Shown: positions 1 to 10,680 of the stretch, one piece after another | How positions within the stretch are numbered: the stretch's first letter is position 1 | Layout of the letters: every line of letters starts with the position of its first letter | From: Ophiosphaerella korrae | Lineage: Eukaryota; Ascomycota; Dothideomycetes; Pleosporales; Phaeosphaeriaceae | Reading direction: 5' to 3' | Assembly (NCBI GenBank): GCA_028456385.1 | Contig: JALNQF010000383.1 | Coordinates: forward strand, 1-37,254 | Length of the DNA: 37,254 nucleotides | Translations under genes and position numbers: made by a program | Notes under the pieces: model-generated | Told to the model about the DNA's origin: nothing | Seen by the model: only the letters and a program-made list of their open reading frames with translations | Databases searched by the model: none

Positions 1-2200
1 ATACGCGTAAATACTAATTCCTAGAGTTTAATTCTAAACTAAGACTTAGCTTATATATATAGTAAGCTGCTTATTTTGCAATATTACTATATATCTATTC
101 TAAATCTCTACATTAGTACTACTTGTCTTAATACCCTAGAACTAAACTCTAGGCTTTAAGATTAGCTCGACTAAATGTTGTATAAGCGTCACCTTAATTA
201 AACCCTACCTAGCTATAACCTTAGCTAAATCTACTACTATCTTATATACTTGTATATACTCTATTTCTAAACGTCTATTTATAACTTTATTCCTAAATCG
301 TTTATACGTTTTTAGAGTGTATGCGCTACTAAAAGGGTTGTTTATAATTAGTATAGATTAGAGCTCTAACTAAGAGATAAGCTATATAATATAACTCTTA
401 ACGTTTTGCCCTATAATAATATACTTATTGCAATTTCTCGCCTATTTTTAGTACTCTAGTAGGATTAGATTAGGCTCGTTACTCGCTTTAAGAAAACGAA
501 GTATATCTAATACTTAAAATATAGTAATATTAGGTATTTTGCCTAACATCTAAAGATCGAATATTACTAGGCTAACCTAATCTTCTTCCCTTTCTTTTCG
601 CTACTTCTACGACTTCTTACCTATTAGGTAAAGAGTCTAGTTTAGTCTTAAACTTGTCGAGGTAAAACTTATCCTTAGTTGTTTTCCTATCTTTGTTTTT
701 ATATCCGACTTTCTTAGATGCCTACTAAGGGACACTAGAAAGTCTCGCACAGTCTTTCGCTGCTAGAAATAGTTGTTAAATAGTACCTTATATATATACG
801 AGTTATATACTCTAAGCTAATCTGTAGTAGCGTGTTAATGTATATAGAAAAGAAGGGTGCAGTTAGTAGGTATTAGGTCTACTCTAATCTCCTCTATAAC
901 TAAATAACTATTATTAGTATAGTTATAAAATATATTACTATAGGCTATATATTTAGCCTAGTCGAGAGTATACTCTACTTCTTAAAATACTATAGCCGTA
1001 TTATATATTCTATCTTGCGTCTCTAGTTTCTTTGTAACTACCTAATAAGTCTTAGTGATAGTAGAAAGTCTGTCTACTACTACGCGAAAGTTATTAATTA
1101 TATTAGGGTATAAGGTTAGAGACTATTACTATACCTTCTTAAGGCAATCTTAGACAAGCTACCTAAGGTTATACGAGCCTAGCTATAGTAAAAAGCCTAG
1201 TAATACTATAGGTAAGATTCTTTGTATAACTAGGTTTGTATAGTTAGCTATTAGTAGGTAAAGTATAAGGCTAAAGAGTCTACTCTACTACGTAAACTAA
1301 GAACTAACTATATAATAATAGTAGGGACTTAGCCTTAGACCCTATATCTTTATCCTTCCTTACTTATATTAAAACCTGCTTAGTATAATTATACAATATA
1401 GTAACTACCTAAGTATTAAGTCTTCTCTTAGGAGGAGCTACTACGTTAAGTGTAGTAGCTATTATAAGTACTACTTAAACTTCGTCTAATATATCTTCCT
1501 TGCAAGGTTATTTAGTACCTAGCGTACTCTCTATCCCTAGTAAGCTACTAATACCTAGCGCAGCTAGTGTACTATCGACGCCTAGCGCGCTACCTACTCT
1601 AGGCGCGCCCTTATCTACTCTAAGACTAGGGAGGTAGTAGTGTTGCACAAGAAGGCATAATAATTGCAATTAGTAGGCTACTACTAGGCTATACTAGTAT
1701 TAAATAGGGGGGTTAGCCTAGTATTATAGTAGGGCGTTAATAGATAGTAGTTATTATACATTGCCTATAACTAGATACTATAAACTTGTCTAACTTCCTA
1801 TATATATAAAACTAGTACATCTTGCTTACGTCTCTCTAGCCTAACTTTACTTCTATCCTAAGCTACTATCTTAATCGCTCCCTTTTACTACTATACACTA
1901 AGCCTATCTCCTTTATCTATCTCTCTAACTATCTTAAGTACTTCTACCTCTCTTATTACCTAGCAAACCCTATACGCTCTACTCTTACTTATAGAGTTTA
2001 TATTATAGTCCTATCTAAATCCTAGCTATAGAGATATTAATATTATATATCTTAGCTAGGAGGGAACACTTTTACTATTGTATACACTAGTAACTATACC
2101 TATAAAAACATCTAGGGTCGCGATACTATACTCTAATATAATATTTCTTGCGCCTAAGACAATTCTAATAAACTAACTTCTCCCCCTTAGATAGAGGGCT
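1..2200. other. Unassigned RIP-mutated AT-rich sequence
   Basis: No recognisable gene, RNA gene or repeat family was found here. CpA and TpG are depleted, TpA is abundant, and stops are almost all TAA or TAG in every frame. A patch at about 1510-1625 is richer in CpG; read on the plus strand it would give a Pro/Ser/Ala-rich segment with repeated Pro-Ser. That may be a remnant of a low-complexity coding linker, but frame openness means little in RIP-mutated DNA. Confidence 0.5.
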
Positions 2201-4000
2201 ATAAGAATAGCTATAGTTACCCTTGTAGTTACCTCGTAAGTAGTATATGCGATAATATTTTATTCCTACTACCTTAGTCTTATAGCGCTAGCCTTCTAAC
2301 GCCTTCTAAGACGGTTTAGACAGTTATACGTTAACCTACTAACTAGCTGCGTTAACTAAAACTACCTTAATAGGTAGATCCTTTATCTTTAGGGGAATAG
2401 TAACTCTAGCGGCGCACTTAGCTACTTCTATACGCGTAGCCTAAGTTAAAAGAGTAGCGGTATGTAGATTCCCTATATAGGAAGCTAAATACCTAGTCGT
2501 AACAACTTAAGACGTTAAGCTGTTTAGTAGTTTAGTGTAGAAAACTACGTCTATCTTAGTTAATTTAAATAGGAGAGCACTAAACTCTCTCCTAATCTTA
2601 AACAAGTAAAGAAGCGTAATGCGCTCTGTAATAGTGCTGTTAGTAGTATACTTCTCTAATAGTTAAATATAGCTATTGTTATAGTAGGCTATAAATAAGA
2701 TATAGTAATAGGTAGGGTTCTTAACGAACTACTTAAAGACACCTACTTGCGATTAGGCCTTAAGTATCTTAGAGAAACATAGTAGGATCTAGAGAAAGCT
2801 TACCTTTAATCTTCTTATTAGCTCTATCCTTCTTACTACTAACTAAAACAAAGTCGAACGTTTTGTACGCCTAAGAAAACTACTTTACAAAGTCTAATAA
2901 TATATTAGGTAACCTAATAATCCTAGACTTTACTAGTACCTAGGACAACCTATCTATATTAGTAAATGCTTTAACTATAATAGGTAACCTAGACAACTCT
3001 AGTATCGTCTATTTAAGGTAGTCCTAGATAGAAATATAGAGATCTAAGGCCGTATTACGACTACTATCTACGCTCGAATAATACTTATCCTTAAACTATA
3101 TACTATTAATAGGAAGTTACTATAATACTTACTAGTAGCTATTCTTACTATGTACGTATTAGAGTTAGCGTTAATTAATACTAAAATAAACGAGCTACGC
3201 TCCTATACTCTTCTTAGTTAGCCTATTTATTGTAATAGTAGTAATATAATACGTATAACTAACTATTATAAATCCTAGAAGTAACACTTCTACTCTCCTA
3301 CTTCTCTCTATATAAGACGTCTAGCCTTCTTCTCCCTCTTAAAATCTATAGAGATATCTGCGTATTTCTAACCTAACTTAATAAGCTAGGTATATATTAT
3401 CTAAGGAGTACTATAATAAGCTTTTATCTAGAATTAATCTTCTACGTAGGGTTATACTAACCTCTATTAACTTAGCCCTCTTATTATCCTATTTATAGAG
3501 TGCTTTAATACAAGCTATAAAACTCTCTAAATCCTAAATAAAATTAAATAGAGGGTAGGCTATTAAGTATACTATTCTCTTTACGCAGCGTAAAGAGACT
3601 AATAGTTAAGGTAATATTATACGTCTACCCTAGCAAACACAGTTAGATAAGGTTACTACCTTTATTGCTAGAAAATTCCTAACGCTAGTATGTATATTAC
3701 TACGTAATCTACCTTAATTGTTCTAGTTTAACCTTAACTATGTATTAACAGCGCGTCGCACTACAATCTTTAGTACGCGCAAGTAGTCTATTTAGCCCTA
3801 GTTATTTGTTTAATTAACTAATTAATAGAAGAGAGATACTAGCCTTGTTAATCCTCTACGCTAGCCCTAACTGCGTCTACAAGAATAGTATATAGTAGAG
3901 TAATAAATAGCGTAGTAGCGAGCTAAGAATATACTATAGATTGTGTATTGCAGCAGCCTCTCTATAGCTAGTTGTTGTAGCGTATTAGGAGTCTAGCTAA
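2200..4000 (+). other. Possible plus-strand coding relic, unrecognised
   Basis: One plus-strand frame (codons starting at 2821 and multiples of three from it) can be read from about 2340 to 3880 if TAA and TAG are taken as mutated CAA and CAG. It gives a Leu- and Arg/Gln-rich protein with no domain that I recognise. Because RIP removes TGA and makes only TAA and TAG, the same treatment opens other frames too, so this is weak evidence. I give no function. Confidence 0.2.
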
Positions 4001-7000
4001 GATCTTAACTTATAAATAATACTAGCTTAAGTAGCATGTTATCGTGTACTAATTAGCTACACTTATCCCTATATTTCTTTAATATACTAATTTATTAAGC
4101 TGTTATTTACTCTAGCTATCGCCTACTACGTAAGCCTAGTATCTCTACTACTTCTATATAATACTCTCTTGCGCCTTCTCTATATCTAGCTCTACGTCTT
4201 CTAAGTCTTTAGGCACGCTATCTAGTACTTGTTGCTAACTTCGCCTAATTAACTAAGCCTAGCCTTCCTACGCCTATACTACTTATACCTATCTAATATT
4301 TTGCCTTAATATAGTTTTAGCCTAGACCTAATAATAGTATATAAAGAGCTATATCCTCTAGTGTTACTTTGTATACTACTAGAATATAGTATAATTAGAA
4401 TATAGCACTACCTAATTTATAGTAAGAAAGAGTATTTTTACTTTCTTGTAAAACTATTTAACCTCTTCTTTATTACACTAAGTCTCTATAATCTTCGCGT
4501 AATGCTTATAGAGTACCTAATATCCTCTATTATCTTAATACTTTTAGCTTCTTCTATTATTAAAATCCTACAAGAAGTTAATAAAGTTATTAAGATCTTT
4601 ATACGCTATCTTATTTCTACTTGCGAGCTAGTATAGCTAGGAGCTATCTAGTATTATATCTAAGTTCTCTTTATATAGTGTATACTTACCTTACGCTATA
4701 TTATTGCGAAATTTAGCCTTAATAGAGCTTTCTATTAATAATAACACGTCTTTCTAGAAATATTGCACGTATATCTATCTTATATACTATAGTATATACT
4801 TCTATACTAAAGGCGCTAATCTATAGCTCTTTAACTATTTACTTAGTATCTCTAACTTTACGAAGTTGTCTTTAGCTTTGTAGATTACTTACTATCTTGC
4901 TATAAACGATTCTACTATATATATATTACTAAATAGACTACGTCCTAGGAGCTCTTTATAGAAAGTAAACTAAGTCTAGTTAATTTTTAGTATTAACTAG
5001 TAGTACCTATATTACGCTACTATTTTTAAGAAGCTAAGTCTATATATTTTCTTACTAGTACCTTTATATATCTACTTATTATTCTATAGCGTAATTTTGC
5101 GTTAAATCTAATAACTTCTATAGCTATATTTTAATAACTGCAGGAACATAATTATAACCTAGCTATACTCTTATAATATGTAGTTATGCGACCCTAGGCT
5201 CTATATATACTTAAAGCTAGTAGTAAACTTATTAATATTTATCTACACGAATTAGAGATAGGAGGCTGTAAGTAGACGCTAGAACGGCTCTAGCCTAGTA
5301 GGAATCTCGATCTCGCGTTCCTAATCGCTACTATTCTAGAGGTATTCTTATACGTACAAGGTAAGTGTAAACGTTATATAGTACTCTTCTTACGTACTAA
5401 AGAATTTCTAATAGGACTCTTAAATTACTATTATATAGCGTAATTTACTTCTAAGATAGGATTTCTTAAGTACCTCCTACTAGTAGTTTTCTAAACTACC
5501 TACTTTCTACTAGCTCGCGTAGACTTTTAGATTAAGGGCTAGGCTCTCTAAAGCCCTATCTTAGAATAGAAAAGACTTTATAGTATTAAAAATCTCCTTC
5601 TTACTTGTATAGAACTAGCTATATACTAGCCCTTAGTTACTACTAGGTAACTAACGTGTAGTTAAGATAGTTATCCTAGCTATATCGTGTAGTATAGTAG
5701 TTTAATATATATTTTATAGCGTAGACCTAAGCGTAGACCTATATTACGACTACTACTAATATGCCTCTAGATAATAAGGCCTCTAGAGGTAGATTTCTAT
5801 AAGCTAGGTGCCTAGATATTAGTACTATAAGAGAGATAGGGGTGCGTACACTTCCTTACTAATATTAATCTATACTTAGTTTAGGTTAAAGTAGTCTATA
5901 TTAATTACTTACTCCTACTACTAGAAGTAGTTATTCTATATCTATATTAGCGTAGGCTATTTACTAAGCACTTTAAGATTTTTAGTAGTAAAAAAAATCT
6001 AAATATCTTTAAAGTCGTGTAAGCCCTCTTCTTTAATTATATAAAGAATAATATCCTAGACTTCTTATAATATATTATATTAGAGGAAATAGTAAATATA
6101 CTAATACTACACTCCTAATTTATCTTTGCGTATATATACTTTAGTATATCTAGCTTTACTAGAGAGCTTACTATACTTATAACTAGTAAGGTAGTACTAT
6201 AGAATAGACGCTAACGCCTAGCTATATATAGCGGGAAGTAGAACCTAATCTATCTACTTACGTAGAGTATCCTAATTTAAGTAGTTATTCGCCTTACGTC
6301 GCTTATAGAGGTAGAAAAAGAAGAAGTAGAGTGTAACGTCCTTATATCCTACTAACCTACTAAATTAGTAGTAAGGTACTATATAGAGAGGGACTCGCCT
6401 TGTCTAGCTATTACTAGTAGGCGTTAAGAGGGTAAAGTAAATATTACTATTAAGATTTAATATAATATAAGGCGTAATATTAAAGTAAATACTCTACTTC
6501 GCGACTATAAGTGTACGTGCAAACCTTATAATACTATTAATATTATAAGTAATAGTAAGAATAGTATTAGATAGTCTTTTAGCGTAAGAGTATTATATGT
6601 ACACTTTTATAGGTGTCTCTATATCTTTAGCTATAGTCCTAAGAAAGGTATATTTCTACTTCTTAGTATTAGAAGGATATACTTGTCCTTTCGCAAGTAT
6701 ATATAGAGCGCTAAAAGTGTTAGGTATTGTATTATAATGCAATATAAAACTATTAAGAGTAATATAGCCTACTCTACTATTATAATCTTACTTATTCTAC
6801 GTATAAGTATTATAGCTATAGAATTGCATTAGTTGCTCTGCTAGTTTCGCTGTAATATCTACTATTTCTACTAGATTTAGCTTAAATGCTTCCTCTATAG
6901 ATCCTTCTAGGGCTTCTAGGCCTTCTACTATTACTTTATCTTACCTTCCTATTATTTCTACCCTATTGTAGACTGCAGCTATACAGGTTTCTTAAGATAA

Positions 7001-7357
7001 ACTTAGAGAACGTTAGGTCTTAGACTTAATCGGCCTACTAGCTAATAAAACGAGCGTTATAGTTCGCGATAGAGCGAGTAGTTTAGTAAGGACTAACTTA
7101 GTTAATATTAACGCTAAGCTATCTATTAGTTAAATATCTTCTAGCAGCGATGTTAGCGATAGCAGTATTTCTTCGTGTACATACTTAATCTAAGGTATCT
7201 CTCTAGACTATAAATAATAAAATCTCGTTAGCGCTCCTTTACTTATTAAATTAGATATTATTGGGCTACTACTTTGTATAGGGCTATAGCCGTATTAAAA
7301 GAGCGCAAGATATTACGACTAAGATATCTAGTACAGAGCGATATAGGTCTAAATTTC

Positions 7358-7411
7358 CTATAGTTAGAAACCTATTTAGTAATAAATTAGATAGAAAAAA
7401 AGCAAGCTTAC
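7358..7411 (-). other. Candidate spliceosomal intron (54 nt)
   Basis: The minus strand shows GTAAGC at the donor, a CTAAC-type branch sequence a few bases before the end, and TATAG at the acceptor. Length and element spacing fit filamentous-fungal introns. No transcript evidence is available here. Confidence 0.35.
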
Positions 7412-7690
7412 CTCTAGAATCTGTAGCCGTTCTTGCTCTACTAGAATATCTAGGCCTTCTACTTAGATCCTATAGTCTAGCGTAGTAACTTTTACATCTC
7501 CTTTAGCCCTAGCCTACTAGAGTATAGAAAGTAGATTAAACTCGACCTAAAGGCTACTATTATTGTTAGCTTACTAGTTATACAACTACGTAGCTACTTT
7601 CTACTACTAGCGAGACGCTTAATTAGCAGTATTAGCTGCGCTTTTTATATCCTCTTAGGTCTAGTGTTTCCTAGGGCGACCGCGCTTAGC
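7412..7690 (-). pseudogene. Candidate first exon with AT-hook motif
   Basis: This is the best-supported part of the relic above. The AT-hook codons and the last codons before the GTAAGC donor (ending Leu-Glu at 7412) are in one frame. Several codons that RIP usually destroys survive here, including a CAG. No ATG is visible at the expected start upstream of 7690, as expected if ATG became ATA. Confidence 0.33.
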
Positions 7691-8024
7691 TATTTTAGTT
7701 ACGCTCTATTGGTTTTAATAATATAATAATAAAATATAGAGAGTGTAAAGGAAATAGTAGAGCAAGGTCTATAATTAGAAAGGGGTCTTTAAATTAGGTA
7801 AGGTTTAAGGCGCAATTATAATAGTAATAGTACTATGTATAAAGTTTTGTAAAGAAAAGAACAAAGGAGAGCTAGAGAGAAGTAGTATAATTCTATTATA
7901 CTAAAATCTATTTAAAAAGTACTTTAGAAGATTGTTAAGCTATAGATATATAGCTATTTATTACCTTACTCTATTTCTCGCAAGTTCTAGTATTTATAGG
8001 GTAGGCTAGGAGATACTAGGGTAG

Positions 8025-8130
8025 TACTATACCTAATCCGAATTTCTATATCGCAGCGCTATGCCTAATTAGAATTTACATATCGCACTTAGCACCTAGG
8101 CTGTATTTAGATTTTTGTATTGCACCTACT
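8025..8130. repeat. Three diverged tandem copies of a roughly 35-bp unit
   Basis: Three successive segments share the pattern (C)CTAAT-x-(A/C)GAATTT...TATCGCA, the third more diverged (TAGATTT...TATTGCA). The repeat is imperfect and its period only approximate. It lies outside any gene that I can recognise. Confidence 0.35.
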
Positions 8131-8267
8131 ACACTAAATAGTACTACTACAACGCAAGAATACGCTTTAAATTGTATAGAGAGTAACTTGTATATATTAC
8201 TTAAAGTATATTACGCTAAAAATTAGGTAGTTTTGCGTAGTTAGAGAAGTTAGTTAGGCCTATTACC

Positions 8268-8284
8268 TTAACCCTAACTCTAAC
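8268..8284. repeat. Short telomere-like CCCTAA/CTCTAA tract
   Basis: One CCCTAA followed by CTCTAA with a TTAA lead-in resembles the fungal telomere repeat (CCCTAA)n. It is less than three units long, so it may be chance or a vestige of an interstitial telomeric repeat. Confidence 0.2.
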
Positions 8285-8449
8285 TATAGACTCTGCGGAC
8301 GTAAAGATATAAGGTATAACCCTACACTAGATATCACGGAACCTAGATAACACGTTACTCGACACGTTACTAAGTAGGGAACGAATGTAGGGCCTATAAC
8401 TTATAACCTCTTATCTATAGCTAAGTACGTCCTAGCTATAGAGAAAGAA

Positions 8450-9548
8450 AATTTAAGCTAAATACTTAAAACTTTAAAATTACCCTAAAGAGTCTAACAG
8501 TAACAAAATACAATTCTTGCCTTTAGTACACCTTGTGTAGGTAGTCGTTTTTATAACTCTTATCTTAGAATCTTCTAAATTATTCTCCCCTACTTTGCAG
8601 GGTCGTAAAGTAATTAAGAGAGTAGATTTATCTTATACTCTAAATCTCTACTAACTTTAAATAAGCTTACTTTTAGAAATACTACACTCTACAAATCTAC
8701 TAGTAAAACTAGGATCTATTTACTACTATCTAATTTACTTATACTTTCTAATTACCTAACTACTATTATATTTACTACACTAGTATAAGCTAACTTACTA
8801 TTTACTATATCTACTATACTAGTATAAGCTAATATACTATCTACTATATCTTACTTACCTAAACCCTATAGTACTCTAAATATACCTTACTTACCTATAT
8901 TATCTTTACTTACCTTATCCTTACTACTATTATCTTTACTATTTTTACTACTATCTATCTCTAACTTAGAAGGGCTAGTCTCTAGAATCTTAATTAGCTT
9001 ACTATATCTACGTTATAGTAGTATACTAAAAGTATCTTTATTATTACTATTATTACTAACTAACCTATCCTTCTATACCTACGCTTGTATCGCTTTCTTA
9101 GCTTTAAGACTAAGTAGTACTTAGTTCTCTTTATACTTTACTAAAGTAATTACTAGCTACTTTACTAATAGTAATTATGTAAACTTAGTATTAAAAAACT
9201 ACTCTCTATTATCTTTTTCTTTAGTATCTAAATTTATTATACTCCCTTTATCTTCTTAATTATTCTAATTATCTTACTCTATAATACTAGCTAAGAATAA
9301 GTTATACTATAAATTCTTTACTACCTCTAACTTAGATAACTATACTATTATACCTTATAGCTTATCTATAGTCTTAACTTAGTCTATATCTATATAAGGG
9401 TAAGAGTTAAGTATATTACTTAGTATATCTATATACTTTGTAACTAAACTACGCTCTTTTATACTAAATACTCTACTAGACTTATACGTTACTTATAAAA
9501 TATTACTATATAGTTATTATATAAAGCTCCTTACTATACTCTTAGAGC
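8450..9548 (-). pseudogene. Minus-strand relic, possible C-terminal continuation of the helicase gene
   Basis: The minus strand reads as a charged, Ser/Asn/Lys-containing protein from 9548 leftwards, with a 13-residue tandem repeat (39-bp period) near 8775-8850. It abuts the left target duplication of element A. The sequence on the other side of A (16581 rightwards) is also minus-strand coding relic, and the two sides can be read through in one frame across the single CTATA copy. I infer that A split one gene, with the helicase domain on the right and this part as its C-terminal extension. No domain is recognisable here and RIP makes frame continuity weak evidence, so a separate neighbouring gene is also possible. 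Confidence 0.35.
8773..8850. repeat. Two-copy tandem repeat, 39-bp period
   Basis: The core ACTAGTATAAGCTA starts at 8779 and again at 8818, with flanking sequence also shared. The 39-bp period equals 13 codons, so the repeat would keep frame in the minus-strand relic around it, encoding a repeated (V/I)-D-I-V-x-S-x-L-A-Y-T-S type unit. Confidence 0.6.
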
Positions 9549-9553
9549 CTATA
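9549..9553. repeat. Left target-site duplication of element A (CTATA)
   Basis: CTATA directly precedes the LTR at 9554 and an identical CTATA directly follows the other LTR at 16576-16580. Five bases is the usual duplication length for Ty3/Gypsy integration. Confidence 0.85.
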
Positions 9554-9980
9554 TATAATAGGCTACCTATTATTAACTATAGGTACCTAAAATAAAAGTT
9601 AGTAGATTAGGAGATAATAATAAAAGCTCTTGTTATAATCTACAATAACTATAAACAATAGAAGATATTTTATAACTATCTTGTATTAGCGTTCTATAGT
9701 TAAAGGATTAAATTACTAATACTATCTTAATAATATATATCTTACTAACTATATACTTGTTGTAATCTATAATCTATAGTTACTAAGACTAGTAGATTAT
9801 AGATTATCTTAATCTATAATCTATTAATACTAAGAGTCTATAGATTATAGATTAGCCTAGGTATTCTAGTTATATATAGTTTCCTAATTAAGGTCGTTAC
9901 CTTACTTGTCTTATACTTTGTTAGCGCCTAGATTAGGACTAATTAGTTCTATCTTAATTTCTTCTATTACACCTATAATA
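9554..9980 (-). repeat. Element A 3' LTR (427 bp)
   Basis: This is the left copy of the LTR, which is the 3' LTR because the element runs leftwards. The outer end reads TATAATAGG, a RIP form of the TGTAATAAG seen in the other LTR. About 205 bp at the outer end match the LTRs of element B in reverse complement; the middle differs from B and holds four inverted 14-mers (9764-9855). Confidence 0.9.
9764..9855. repeat. Four alternating inverted copies of a 14-mer in the LTR
   Basis: AATCTATAATCTAT occurs at 9764 and 9811, and its reverse complement near 9793 and 9840, giving two adjacent hairpins. The same arrangement is kept at about 16359-16449 in the other LTR. It is absent from the LTRs of element B. 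It could be a regulatory or structured-RNA part of U3/R. Confidence 0.7.
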
Positions 9981-9994
9981 CTATCTCCTCTTTT
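9981..9994 (-). other. Element A polypurine tract
   Basis: Read on the minus strand this is AAAAGAGGAGATAG, directly followed by the start of the 3' LTR. It is the expected plus-strand primer site and resembles the tract of element B. Confidence 0.65.
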
Positions 9995-10106
9995 AGGTAG
10001 GTCTTAGTTTTCCTATCCTAGGGCTAGAGTTATTAGTCTAGTTTCTTTATTAATATAGAGTTCTTTATCCTCTCTTATACCTATTTTATCTATACGTTAT
10101 TACTAC

Positions 10107-10680
10107 CTTCTTACTAATTGCGTGTTACGCAATAGTATTAAAATATTTCTTTACTCCTATTATACTTCTCTTAAGTTAAACTCTAAATCCCTTCTTTATA
10201 TTATTTCTATAAACAATAGTAAGGCTTATAAAGTGTATATTCGTGTAAATATACGTAGCTCTTGTAATATATCTAGTATTTCTCTTTCTAAGTGTAAGTT
10301 TATTACACTTATTCTTATATTTAGGCTTAATAATAATAAGGAAAGCTATTAACTAGACTTAAGAGAAATTACTATCTTAAATCGTAGAGGCTAAAGCTAA
10401 GCGTAAGCGTATCTAGGAGCTTGTATAGAGTAAGCTAGTAGAGAATTAAACTCGTCTCTCTCGTCTTTATAAGATAAAAGCCTTAAATAATAAGAAATTA
10501 GCTAAGTAGTTAGCTCTAGAAGCTAAGCTAGACTTAGATAAGGTGTTTAATATTGCTATAGTAGGTCCTACGCTAGACGTCTCTATTGTCTCTCTATCTA
10601 TTATTAGTAATGTTAGTTCTCTTAGTTTGCTACTAGGCGTTCTAGAGGGTTTTAATTTTAGAACTCTTCTAATTTCTTAA
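10107..10680 (+). pseudogene. Antisense gene relic in element A: Cys-pair domain, intron, charged helix
   Basis: On the plus strand, opposite to gag-pol, lies a candidate two-exon gene homologous to one in element B. Exon 1 (to 10293) encodes a segment with spaced Cys or Cys-derived Tyr pairs (C-V-x-R/C, then K-x-Y-x-x-Y-I, then S-S-C). A candidate 52-nt intron follows (10294-10345, GTAAGT donor). Exon 2 has A-I-N-Q-x-Q-E-x-L-L-x-Q, then EAKAKRKR, a charged helical stretch, and ends LEGFNF...LIS at TAA 10678-10680. The C-terminus overlaps the end of pol tail to tail. It resembles a widespread fungal family of hypothetical proteins with Cys pairs plus an EA(E)AKR-type coiled coil (from memory, unverified). 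Role unknown; a zinc-binding DNA- or RNA-binding regulator is only a guess. The 5' end is uncertain. The sense frame can also be read as open here, so coding on this strand is not proven. Confidence 0.5.
10294..10345 (+). other. Candidate 52-nt intron in the antisense gene of element A
   Basis: It begins GTAAGT and ends GGAAAG, with a CTTAAT branch-like sequence upstream of the end. Removing it joins the Cys-pair frame to the coiled-coil frame (52 is 1 mod 3, matching the observed frame offset). The element B copy has a 52-nt segment, GTAAGT to GGAGAG, at the aligned position. Confidence 0.45.

Larger units (their letters stand above)
4000..7700 (-). pseudogene. Minus-strand relic with AT-hook-like N-terminus and candidate intron
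   Basis: At 7667-7684 the minus strand reads RGRPRK, the core of an AT-hook (minor-groove DNA-binding) motif, and continues in the same frame for about 90 codons to 7412. There a candidate intron begins: GTAAGC donor at 7406-7411, a TTCTAAC branch-site match at 7363-7369, and a TATAG acceptor ending at 7358, 54 nt in all, as in many fungal introns. Downstream, minus-strand frames can be followed in pieces (for example about 5280-4300), but I recognise no family. An N-terminal AT-hook is common in fungal transposase and DNA-binding proteins, so a transposase relic is possible. It could also be a chance motif. The 3' limit is a guess. Confidence 0.3.

Noticed and set aside
8268..8284. Telomere or interstitial telomeric repeat
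   Set aside because: Fewer than three units; kept only as a low-confidence note.
8305..8410. Inverted pair AAGGTATAACCCTACA / TGTAGGGCCTATAACTT as terminal repeats of a small element
   Set aside because: The match is imperfect and I found no target duplication or second copy.
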